Notes under the pieces: model-generated
The model's database searches: none
What the model saw: only the letters and a program-made list of their open reading frames with translations
Told to the model about the DNA's origin: nothing
Shown: piece after piece, positions 1-12,143 of the stretch
Numbering within the stretch: the stretch's first letter is position 1
How the letters are laid out: every line of letters starts with the position of its first letter
Position numbers and translations under genes: made by a program
NCBI GenBank assembly: GCA_947683425.1
Contig: CANTUQ010000325.1
Coordinates: 1-64,000, forward strand
Origin: Excoecaria cochinchinensis
Taxonomy: Eukaryota; Streptophyta; Magnoliopsida; Malpighiales; Euphorbiaceae
Reading direction: 5' to 3'
Length of the DNA stretch: 64,000 nt

Positions 1-1
1 A

Positions 2-2612
2 GATCCTGGCGAAGCCAATTCTCGATGCGTTGTGACCGGCAAGCTTCCAGTAGCTATTCCAATCAAGTTTTCCCGAATTATTGGGCTCCGATCCAAAATC
101 TCACCACTTTTTACGATTTTTCGATTCTGGCGATTTTCCCTTGTGGTACCCCTAGGGAAATCCGTAAAAATTCGTCAGATCCCGACGAAGCCAATTCTCG
201 ATGCGTTGTGACCGGCAAGCTTCCAGTAGCTATTCCAATCAAGTTTCCCCGAATTATTGGGCTCGGATCCAGAATTTCACCACTTTTTACGATTTTTCGA
301 TTCTGGCGATTTTCCCTAGTGGTACCCCTAGGAAAATCCGTAAAAATTCGTCAGATCCCGACGAAGCCAATTCTCGATGCGTTGTGACCGGCAAGCGTCC
401 AGTAGCTATTCCAATCAAGTTTCCCCGAATTATTGGGCTCGGATCTAGAATATCACCACTTTTTACGATTTTTCGATTCTGGCGATTTTCCCTAGTGGTA
501 CCCCTAGGGAAATCCGTAAAAATTCGTCAGATCCCGACGAAGCCAATTCTCAATGCGTTGTGACCGGCAAGCTTCCAGTAGCTATTCCAATCAAATTTTT
601 CCGAATTATTGGACTCGGATCCACCACTTTTTACGATTTTTCGATTCTGGCTATTTTTCCTAGTGGTACCCCTAGGGAAATCCGTAAAAATTCGTCAGAT
701 CCCGACAAAGCCAATTCTCGATGCGTTGTGACCGGCAATTTTCCAGTAGTTATTCCAATAAAGTTTCCCCGAATTATTGGGCTCGGATTCAGAATTTCAC
801 CACTTTTTACGATTTTTCGATTCTGGCGATTTTTCCTAGTGGTACCCCTAGGGAAATCCGTAAAAATTCGTCAGATCCTGGCGAAGCCAATTCTCGATGC
901 GTTGTGACCGGCAAGCTTCCAGTAGCTATTCCAATCAAGTTTCCCCGAATTATTGGGCTCCGATCCAAAATCTCACCACTTTTTACGATTTTTCGATTCT
1001 GGCGATTTTCACTAGTGGTACCCCTAGGGAAATCCGTAAAAATTCGTCAGATCCCGACGAAGCCAATTCTCGATGCGTTGTGACCGGCAAGCTTCCAGTA
1101 GCTATTCCAATCAAGTTTCCCCGAATTATTGGGCTCGAATCCAGAATTTCACCACTTTTTACGATTTTTCGATTCTGGCGATTTTCCCTAGTGGTACCCC
1201 TAGGGAAATCCGTAAAAATTCGTCAGATCCCGACGAAGCCAATTCTCGATGCGTTGTGACCGGCAAGCGTCCAGTAGCTATTCCAATCAAGTTTCCCCGA
1301 ATTATTGGGCTCGGATCTAGAATATCACCACTTTTTACGATTTTTCGATTCTGGCGATTTTCCCTAATGGTACCCCTAGGGAAATCCGTAAAAATTTGTC
1401 AGATCCCGACGAAGCCAATTCTCGATGCGTTGTGACCGGCAAGCTTCCAGTAGCTATTCCAATCAAATTTTTCCGAATTATTGGACTCGGATCCACCACT
1501 TTTTACGATTTTTCGATTCTGGCTATTTTCCCTAGTGGTACCCCTAGGGAAATCCGTAAAAATTCGTCAGATCCCGACAAAGCCAATTCTCGATGCGTTG
1601 TGACCGGCAATTTTCCAGTAGCTATTCCAATTTCCCCGAATTATTGGGCTCGGATTCAGAATTTCACCACTTTTTACGATTTTTCGATTCTGCCGATTTT
1701 CCCTAGTGGTACCCCTAGGGAAATCCGTAAAAATTCGTCAGATCCTGGCGAAGCCAATTCTCGATGCGTTGTGACCGGCAAGCTTCCAGTAGCTATTCCA
1801 ATCAAGTTTCCCCGAATTATTGGGCTCCGATCCAAAATCTCACCACTTTTTACGATTTTTCGATTCTGGCGATTTTCCCTAGTGGTACCCCTAGGGAAAT
1901 CCGTAAAAATTCGTCAGATCCCGACGAAGCCAATTCTCGATGCGTTGTGACCGGCAAGCTTCCAGTAGCTATTCCAATCAAGTTTCCCCGAATTATTGGC
2001 TCGAATCCAGAATTTCACCACTTTTTACGATTTTTCGATTCTGGCGATTTTTCCTAGTGGTACCCCTAGGGAAATCCGTAAAAATTCGTCAGATCCCGAC
2101 GAAGCCAATTCTCGATGCGTTGTGACCGGCAAGCGTCCAGTAGCTATTCCAATCAAGTTTCCCCGAATTATTGGGCTCGGATCTAGAATATCACCACTTT
2201 TTACGATTTTTCGATTCTGGCGATTTTCCCTAATGGTACCCCTAGGGAAATCCGTAAAAATTTGTCAGATCCCGACGAAGCCAATTCTCGATGCGTTGTG
2301 ACCGGCAAGCTTCCAGTATCTATTCCAATCAAATTTTTTCGAATTATTGGACTCGGATCCACCACTTTTTACGATTTTTCGATTCTGGCTATTTTCCCTA
2401 GTGGTACCCCTAGGGAAATCCGTAAAAATTCGTCAGATCCCGACAAGGCCAATTCTCGATGCGTTGTGACCGGCAATTTTCCAGTAGCTATTCCAATAAA
2501 GTTTCCCCGAATTATTGGGCTCGGATTCAGAATTTCACCACTTTTTACGATTTTTCGATTCTGGCGATTTTCCCTAGTGGTACCCCTAGGGAAATCCGTA
2601 AAAATTCGTCAG
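2..2612 (+). repeat. Higher-order repeat: three copies of an 872-bp pentamer
   Basis: A diagnostic variant, GATCCTGGCGAAG instead of GATCCCGACGAAG, recurs at 2, 874 and 1741. Between these points the monomers run 176-176-176-168-176 bp. The copies share further private variants, such as GGCAATTTTCCAGTA and GGATCTAGAATATC at the same position in each. Copy 2 is 867 bp because of a 5-bp deletion near 1630, and copy 3 has a 1-bp deletion near 2000. The array probably continues left of the window. Confidence 0.9.
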
Positions 2613-3146
2613 ATCCCGACGAAGCCAATTCTCGATGCGTTGTGACCTGCAAGCTTCCAGTAGCTATTCCAATCTAGTTTCCCCGAATTATTGGACTCGG
2701 ATACACCACTTTTTATGATTTTTCGATTCTGGCGATTTTTCCTAGTGGTACCCCTTGGGAAATCCATAAAAATTCGTCAGATCCCGACGAAGCCAATTCT
2801 CGATGCGTTGTGACCGGCAAGCTTCCAGTAGCTATTCCAATCAAGTTTCCCCGAATTATTGGGCTCGGATCCAGAATTTCACAACTTTTTACGATTTTTC
2901 GATTCTGGCGATTTTCCCTAGTTGTAGCCATAGGGAAATCCGTAAAAATTTTTTAGATCCCGACGAAGCCAATTCTCGATGCGTTGTGATCGGCAAGCTT
3001 CCAGTAGCTATTCCAATCAAGTTTCCTCGAATTATTGGGCTCGGATCCACCACTTTTTATAATTTTTCGATTCTGGCGATTTTCCCTAGTGGTACCCCTA
3101 GGGAAATCCGTAAAAATTCGTCAGATCCGGACGAAGCCAATTCTCG

Positions 3147-6100
3147 ATGCGTTGTGACCGGCAAGCTTCCAGTAGCTATTCCAATCAAGTGTCCCCGAAT
3201 TATTGGGCTCGGATCCAGAATTTCACCACTTTTTACTATTTTTCGATTCTGGCGATTTTTCCTAGTGGTACCCCTAGGAAAATCCGTAAAAATTCGTCTG
3301 ATCCCGACGAAGCCAATTCTCGATGCGTTGTGACCGGCAAGCTTCCAGTAACTATTCCAATTAAGTTTCCCCGAATTATTGGGCTCCGATCCAAAATTTC
3401 ACAACTTTTTACGATTTTTCGATTCTGGCGATTTTCCCTAGTGGTACCCCTAGGGAAATCCGTAAAAATTCGTCAGATCCCGACGAAGCCAATTCTCGAT
3501 GCGTTGTGACCGGCAAGCTTCCAGTAGCTATTCCAATCAAGTTTCCCCGAATTATTGGGCTCGGATCCATAATTTCACCACTTTTTACGATTTTTCGATT
3601 CTGGCGATTTTTCCTAGTGGTACCCCTAGGGAAATCCGTAAAAATTCGTCAGATCCCGACGAAGCCAATTCTCGACGCGTTGTGACCGGAAAGCTTCCAG
3701 TAGCTATTTCAATCAAGTTTTCCCGAATTATTGGACTCAGATCCACCACATTTTATGAATTTTCGATTCTGGCGATTTTCCCTAGTGGTACCCCTAGGGA
3801 AATCCGTAAAAATTCGTCAGATCCCGACGAAGCCAAGTCTCGACGCGTTGTGACCGGCAAGCTTCCAGTAGCTATTCCAATCAAGTTTCCCCGAATTATT
3901 GGACTCGGATCCACCACATATTATGAATTTTCGATTCTGGCGATTTTCCCTAGTGGTACCCCTAGGGAAATCCGTAAAAATTCGTCAGATCCCGACGAAG
4001 CCAATTCTCGATGCGTTGTGACCGGCAAGCTTCTAGTAGCTATTCCAATCAAGTTTCCCCGAATTATTGGGCTCGGATCCAGAATTTCACCACTTTTTAC
4101 GATTTTTCGATTCTGGCGATTTTCCCTAGTGGTAGCCATAGGGAAATCCATAAAAATTTGTCAGATCCCGACGAAGCCAATTCTCGATGCGTTGTGACCG
4201 GCAAGCTTCCAGTAGCTATTCCAATCAAGTGTCCCCGAATTATTGGACTCGGATCCAGAATTTCACCACTTTTTACGATTTTTCGATTCTGGCGATTTTC
4301 CCTAGTGGTACCCCTAGGAAAATCCGTAAAAATTCGTCAGATCCCGACGAAGCCAATTCTCGATGCGTTGTGACCGGCAAGCTTCCAGTTGCTATTCCAA
4401 TTAAGTTTCCCCGAATTATTGGGCTCCGATCCAAAATTTCACCACTTTTTACTAATTTTCGATTCTGGCGATTTTCCCTAGTGGTACCCCTAGGGAAATC
4501 CGTAAAAATTCGTCAGATCCCGACGAAGCCAATTCTCGATGCGTTGTGACCGGCAAGCTTCCAGTAGCTATTCCAATCAAGTTTCCCCGAATTATTGGGC
4601 TCGGATCCATAATTTCACCACTTTTTACGATTTTTCGATTCTGGCGATTTTCCCTAGTGGTACCCCTAGGGAAATCCGTAAAAATTCGTCAGATCCCGAC
4701 GAAGCCAATTCTCGACGCGTTGTGACCGGCAAGCTTCCAGTAGCTATTTCAATCAAGTTTTCCCGAATTATTGGACTCAGATCCACCACATTTTATGAAT
4801 TTTCGATTCTGGCGATTTTCCCTAGTGGTACCCCTAGGGAAATCCGTAAAAATTTGTCAGATCCCGACGAAACCAATTCTCGATGCGTTGTGACCGGCAA
4901 GCTTCTAGTAGCTATTCCAATCAAGTTTCCCCGAATTATTGGGCTCGGATCCAGAATTTCACCACTTTTTACGATTTTTCGATTCTGGCGATTTTCCCTA
5001 GTGGTAGCCATAGGGAAATCCATAAAAATTTGTCAGATCCCGACGAAGCCAATTCTCGATACGTTGTGACCGGCAAGCTTCCAGTAGCTATTCCAATCAA
5101 GTTTCCCCGAATTATTGGACTCGGATCCACCACTTTTTATGATTTTTCGATTCTGGCGATTTTCCCTAGTGGTACCCCTAGGGAAATCCGTAAAAATTCG
5201 TCAGATCCTGACGAAGCCAATTCTCGATGCGTTGTGACCGGCAAGCTTCCACTAGCTATTCCAATCAAGTGTCCCCGAATTATTGGGCTCGGATCCAGAA
5301 TTTCACCACTTTTTACGATTTTTCGATTCTGGCGATTTTCCCTAGTGGTACCCCTAGGAAAATCCGTAAAAATTCGTCAGATCCCGACGAAGCCAATTCT
5401 CGATGCGTTGTGACCGGCAAGCTTCCAGTAGCTATTCCAATTAAGTTTCCCCGAATTATTGGGCTCCGATCCAAAATTTCTCCACTTTTTACGATTTTTC
5501 GATTCTGGCGATTTTCCCTAGTGGTACCCCTAGGGAAATCTGTAAAAATTCGTCAGATCCCGACGAAGCCAATTCTCGATGCGTTGTGACCGGCAAGCTT
5601 CCAGTAGCTATTCCAATCAAGTTTCCCCGAATTATTGGGCTCGGATCCATAATTTCACCACTTTTTACGATTTTTCGATTCTGGCGATTTTCCCTAGTGG
5701 TACCCCTAGAGAAATCCGTAAAAATTCGTCAGATCCCGACGAAGCCAATTCTCGATGTGTTGTGACCGGCAAGATTCCAGTAGCTATTCAAATCAAGTTT
5801 CCCCGTATTATTGGGCTCGGATCCAGAATTTCACCACTTTTTACGATTTTTCGATTCTGGCGATTTTCCCCCCTTGGGAAATCCGTAAAAATTCGTCAGA
5901 TCCCGACGAAGCCAATTCTCAATTCGTTGTGACCGGCAAGCTTCCAGTAGCTATTCCAATCAAGTTTCCCCGAATTATTGGGCTCCGATCCAGAATTTCA
6001 CCACTTTTTACGATTTTTCGATTCTGGCGATTTTCCCTAGTGTTAGCCATAGGGAAATCCATAAAAATTTGTCAGATCCCGACGAAGCCAATTCTCGATG

Positions 6101-9100
6101 CGTTGTGACCGGCAAGCTTCCAGTAGCTATTCCAATCAAGTTTCCCCGAATTATTGGACTCGGATCCACCACTTTTTATGATTTTTCGATTATGGCGATT
6201 TTCCCTAGTGGTACCCCTAGGGAAATCCGTAAAAATTCGTCAGATCCTGACGAAGCCAATTCTCGATGCGTTGTGACCGGCAAGCTTCCAGTAGCTATTC
6301 CAATCAAGTGTCCCCGAATTATTGGGCTCGGATCCAGAATTTCACCACTTTTTACGATTTTTCGATTCTGGCGATTTTCCCTAGTGGTACCCCTAGGAAA
6401 ATCCGTAAAAATTCGTCAGATCCCGACGAAGCCAATTCTCGATGCGTTGTGACCGGCAAGCTTTTAGTAGCTATTCCAATTAAGTTTCCCCGAATTATTG
6501 GGCTCCGATCCAAAATTTCACCACTTTTTACGATTTTTCGATTCTGGCGATTTTCCCTAGTGGTACCCCTAGGGAAATCCGTAAAAATTCGTCAGATCCC
6601 GACGAAGCCAATTCTCGCTGCGTTGTGACAGGCAAGCTTCCAGTAGCTATTCCAATCAAGTTTCCCCTAATTATTGGGCTCGGATCCATAATTTCACCAC
6701 TTTTTACGATTTTTCGATTCTGGCGATTTTCCCTAGTGGTACCACTAGGGAAATCCGTAAAAATTCGTCAGATCCCGACAAAGCCAATTCTCGACGCGTT
6801 GTGACCGGCAAGCTTCCAGTAGCTATTTCAATCAAGTTTTCCCGAATTATTGGACTCAGATCCACCACATTTTATGAATTTTCGATTCTGGCGATTTTCC
6901 CTAGTGGTACCCCTAGGGAAATCCGTAAAAATTCGTCAGATCCCGACGAAGCCAATTCTCGACGCGTTGTGACCGGCAAGCTTTCAGTAGCTATTCCAAT
7001 CAAGTTTCCCCGAATTATTGGACTCGGATCCACCACATATTATGAATTTTCGATTCTGGCGATTTTCCCTAGTGGTACCCCTAGGGAAATCCGTAAAAAT
7101 TTGTCAGATCCCGACGAAACCAATTCTCGATGCGTTGTGACCGGCAAGCTTCTAGTAGCTATTCCAATCAAGTTTCCCCGAATTATTGGGCTCGGATCCA
7201 GAATTTCACCACTTTTTACGATTTTTCGATTCTGGCGATTTTCCCTAGTGGTAGCCATAGGGAAATCCATAAAAATTTGTCAGATCCCGACGAAGCCAAT
7301 TCTCGATGCGTTGTGACCGGCAAGCTTCCAGTAGCTATTCCAATCAAGTTTCCCCGAATTATTGGACTCGGATCCACCACTTTTTATGATTTTTCGATTC
7401 TGGCGATTTTCCCTAGTGGTACCCCTAGGGAAATCAGTAAAAATTCGTCAGATCCTGACGAAGCCAATTCTCGATGCGTTGTGACCGGCAAGCTTCCAGT
7501 AGCTATTCCAATCAAGTGTCACAGAATTATTGGGTTCGGATCAAGAATTTCACCACTTTTTACGATTTTTCGATTCTGGCGATTTTCCCTAGTGGTACCC
7601 CTAGGAAATTCCTTAAAAATTTGTCAGATCCCGACGAAGCCAATTCTCGATGCGTTGTGACCGGCAAGCTTCCAGTAGCTATTCCAATTAAGTTTCCCCG
7701 AATTATTGGGCTCCGATCCAAAATTTCACCACTTTTTACGATTTTTCGATTCTGGCGATTTTCCCTAGTGGTACCCCTAGGAAAATCCTTAAAAATTTGT
7801 CAGATCCCGACGAAGCCAATTCTCGATGCGTTGTGACCGGCAAGCTTCCAGTAGCTATTCCAATCAAGTTTCCCCGAATTATTGGGCTCGGATCCATAAT
7901 TTCACCACTTTTTACGATTTTTCGATTCTGACGATTTTCCCTAGTGGTACCCCTAGGAAAATCCGTAAAAATTCGTCAGATCCCGACGAAGCCAATTCTC
8001 GACGCGTTGTGACCGTCAAGCTTCCAGTAGCTATTTCAATCAAGTTTTCCCGAATTATTGGACTCAGATCCACCACATTTTATGAATTTTCGATTCTGGC
8101 GATTTTCCCTAGTGGTACCCCTAGGGAAATCCGTAAAAATTCGTCAGATCCCGACGAAGCCAATTCTCGACGCGTTGTGACAGGCAAGCTTCCAGTAGCT
8201 ATTCCAATCAAGTTTCCCCGAATTATTGGACTCGGATCCACCACATATTATGAATTTTCGATTCTGGCGATTTTTCCTAGTGGTACCCCTAGGGAAATCC
8301 GTAAAAATTCGTCAGATCCCGACGAAGCCAATTCTCGATGCGTTGTGACCGGAAAGCTTCCAGTAGCTATTCCAATCAAGTTCCCCCGAATTATTGGGCT
8401 CGGATCCAGAATTTCTCCACTTTTTACGATTTTTCGATTCTGGCGATTTTCCCTAGTGGTAGCCATAGGGAAATCCATAAAAATTTGTCAGATCCCCACG
8501 AAGCCAATTCTCGATGCGTTGTGACCGGCAAGCTTCCAGTAGCTATTCCAATCAAGTTTCCCCGAATTATTGGACTCGGATCCAGAATTTCACCACTTTT
8601 TACGATTTTTCGATTCTGGCGATTTTCCCTAGTGGTACCCCTAGGAAAATCCGTAAAAATTCGTCAGATCCCGACGAAGCCAATTCTCGATGCGTTGTGA
8701 CCGGCAAGCTTCCAGTAGCTATTCCAATCAAGTTTCCCCGAATTATTGGGCTTGGATCCAGAATTTCACCACTTTTTACGATTTTTCGATTCTGGCGATT
8801 TTCCCTAGTGGTACCCCTAGGGAAATCCGTAAAAATTCGTCAGATCCCGACGAAGCCAATTCTCGATGCGTTGTGACCGGCAAGCTTCCAGTAGCTATTC
8901 CAATCAAGTTTCCCCGAATTATTGGGCTCCGATCCAAAATTTCACCACTTTTTACGATTTTTCGATTCTGGCGATTTTCCCTAGTGGTACCCCTAGGGAA
9001 ATCCGTAAAAATTCGTCAGATCCCGACGAAGCCAATTCTCGATGCATTGTGACCGGCAAGCTTCCAGTAGCTATTCCAATCAAGTTTCCCCGAATTATTG

Positions 9101-12100
9101 GGCTCGGATCCATAATTTCACCACTTTTTATGATTTTTCGATTCTGGCTATTTTCCCTAGTGGTACCCCTAGGGAAATCCGTAAAAATTCGTCAGATCCC
9201 GACGAAGCCAATTCTCGATGTGTTATGACCGGCAAGATTACAGTAGCTATTCCAATCAAGTTTCCCCGAATTATTGGGCTCGGATCCAGAATTTCACCAC
9301 TTTTTACGATTTTTCGATTCTGGCGATTTTCCCCCCTTGGGAAATCCGTAAAAATTCGTCAGATCCCGACGAAGCCAATTCTCGATGCGTTGTGACCGGC
9401 AAGCTTCCAGTAGCTATTCCAATCAAGTTTCCCCGAATTATTGGGCTCCGATCCAGAATTTCACCACTTTTTACGATTTTTCGATTCTGGCGATTTTCCC
9501 TAGTGTTAGCCATAGGGAAATCCATAAAAATTTGTCAGATCCCGACGAAGCCAATTCTCGATGCGTTGTGACCGGCAAGCTTCCAGTAGCTATTCCAATC
9601 AAGTTTCCCCGAATTATTGGACTCGGATCCACCACTTTTTATGATTTTTCGATTCTGGCGATTTTCCCTAGTGGTACCCCTAGGAAAATCCGTAAAAATT
9701 CGTCAGATCCTGACGAAGCCAATTCTCGATGCGTTGTGACCGGCAAGCTTCCAGTAGCTATTCCAATCAAGTGTCCCCGAATTATTGGGCTCGGATCCAG
9801 AATTTCATCATTTTTACGATTTTTCGATTCTGGCGATTTTTCCTAGTAGTACCCCTAGGAAAATCCGTAAAAATTCGTCAGATCCCGATGAAGCCAATTC
9901 TCGATGCGTTGTGACCGGCAAGCTTCCAGTAGCTATTCCAATTAAGTTTCCCCGAATTATTGGGCTCCGATCCAAAATTTCACCACTTTTTACGATTTTT
10001 CGATTCTGGCGATTTTCCCTAGTGGTACCCCTAGGGAAATCCGTAAAAATTCGACAGATCCCGACGAAGCCAATTCTCGATGCGTTGTGACCGGCAAGCT
10101 TCCAGTAGCTATTCCAATCAAGTTTCCCCGAATTATTGGGCTCGGATCCATAATTTCACCACTTTTTACGATTTTTCGATTCTGGCGATTTTTCCTAGTG
10201 GTACCCCTAGGGAAATCCGTAAAAATTCGTCAGATCCCGACGAAGCCAATTCTCGACGCGTTGTGACCTGCAAGCTTCCAGTAGCTATTTCAATCAAGTT
10301 TTCCCGAATTATTGGACTCAGATCCACCACATTTTATGAATTTTCGATTCTGGCGATTTTCCCTAGTGGTACCCCTAGGGAAATCCGTAAAAATTCGTCA
10401 GATCCCGACGAAGCCAATTCTCGACGCGTTGTGACCGGCAAGCTTCCAGTAGCTATTCCAATCAAGTTTCCCCGAATTATTGGACACGGATCCACCACAT
10501 ATTATGAATTTTCGATTCTGGCGATTTTCCCTAGTGGTACCCCTAGGGAAATCCGTAAAAATTTGTCAGATCCCGACGAAGCCAATTCTCGATGCGTTGT
10601 GACCGGCAAGCTTCTAGTAGCTATTCCAATCAAGTTTCCCCGAATTATTGGGCTCGGATCCAGAATTTCACCACTTTTTACGATTTTTTGATTCTGGCGA
10701 TTTTCCCTAGTGGTAGCCATAGGAAAATCCATAAAAATTTGTCAGATCCCGACGAAGCCAATTCTCGATGCGTTGTGACCGGCAAGCTTCCAGTAGCTAT
10801 TCCAATCAAGTTTCCCCGAATTATTGGACTCGGATCCACCAATTTTTATGATTTTTCGATTCTGGCGATTTTCCATAGTGGTACCCCTAGGGAAATCCGT
10901 AAAAATTCGTCAGATCCTGACGAAGCCAATTCTCGATGCGTTGTGACCGGCAAGCTTCCAGTAGCTATTCCAATCAAGTGTCCCCGAATTATTGGGCTCG
11001 GATCCAGAATTTCACCACCTTTTACGATTTTTCGATTCTGGCGATTTTCCCTAGTGGTACCCCTAGGAAAATCCGTAAAAATTTGTCAGATCCCGACGAA
11101 GCCAATTCTCGATGCGTTGTGACCGGCAAGCTTCCAGTAGCTATTTCAATTATGTTTCCCCGAATTATTGGGCTCCGATCCAAAATTTCACCACTTTTTA
11201 CGATTTTTCGATTCTGGCGATTTTCCCTAGTGGTACCCCTAGGGAAATCCGTAAAAATTCGTCAGATCCCGACGAAGCTAATTCTCGATGCATTGTGACC
11301 GGCAAGCTTCCGGTAGCTATTCCAATCAAGTTTCCCCGAATTATTGGGCTCGGATCCATAATTTCACCACTTTTTACGATTTTTCGATTCTGGCGATTTT
11401 CCCTAGTGGTACCCCTAGGGAAATCCGTAAAAATTTGTCAGATCCCGACGAAGCCAATTCTCGACGCGTTGTGACCGGCAAGCTTCCAGTAGCTATTTCA
11501 ATCAAGTTTTCCCGAATTATTGGACTCAGATCCACCACATTTTATGAATTTTCGATTCTGGCGATTTTCCCTAGTGGTACCCCTAGGGAAATCCGTAAAA
11601 ATTCGTCAGATCCCGACGAAGCCAATTCTCGACGCGTTGTGACCGGCAAGCTTCCAGTAGCTATTCCAATCAAGTTTCCCCGAATTATTGGACTCGGATC
11701 CACCACATATTATGAATTTTCGATTCTGACGATTTTCCCTAGTGGTACCCCTAGGGAAATCCGTAAAAATTCGTCAGATCCCGACGAAGCCAATTCTCGA
11801 TGCGTTGTGACCGGAAAGCTTCTAGTAGCTATTCCAATCAAATTTCCCCGAATTATTGGGCTCGGATCCAGAATTTCACCACTTTTTACGATTTTTCGAT
11901 TCTGGCGATTTTCCCTAGTGGTCGCCATAGGTAAATCCATAAAAATTTGTTAGATCCCGACGAAGCCAATTCTCGATGCGTTGTGACCGGCAAGCTTCCA
12001 GTAGCTATTCCAATCAAGTTTCCCCGAATTATTGGACTCGGATCCACCACTTTTTACGATTTTTCGATTCTGGCGATTTTCCCTAGTGGTACCCCTAGGG

Positions 12101-12143
12101 AAATCCGTAAAAATTCGTCAGATCCCGACGAAGCAAATTCTCG
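3147..12143 (+). repeat. Higher-order repeat: heptamer of about 1,208 bp and derivatives
   Basis: Monomer spacings follow 176-176-176-168-168-176-168 (sum 1,208 bp). Full copies lie at 6266-7473, 9729-10935 (1 bp short) and 10936-12143. Copies at 3147, 4187 and 7474 lack one 168-bp monomer (1,040 bp). Copies at 5227 and 8514 carry a 167-bp monomer in which nine bases are lost, leaving TTTTCCCCCCTTGGG. A tag in the sixth monomer, GTAGCCATAGGGAAATCCAT in place of the usual GTACCCC form, recurs near 4131, 5003, 7251, 8459 and 10711, with sister variants near 6042, 9507 and 11919. Copy-to-copy identity is very high by eye, which implies recent amplification. Confidence 0.88.
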
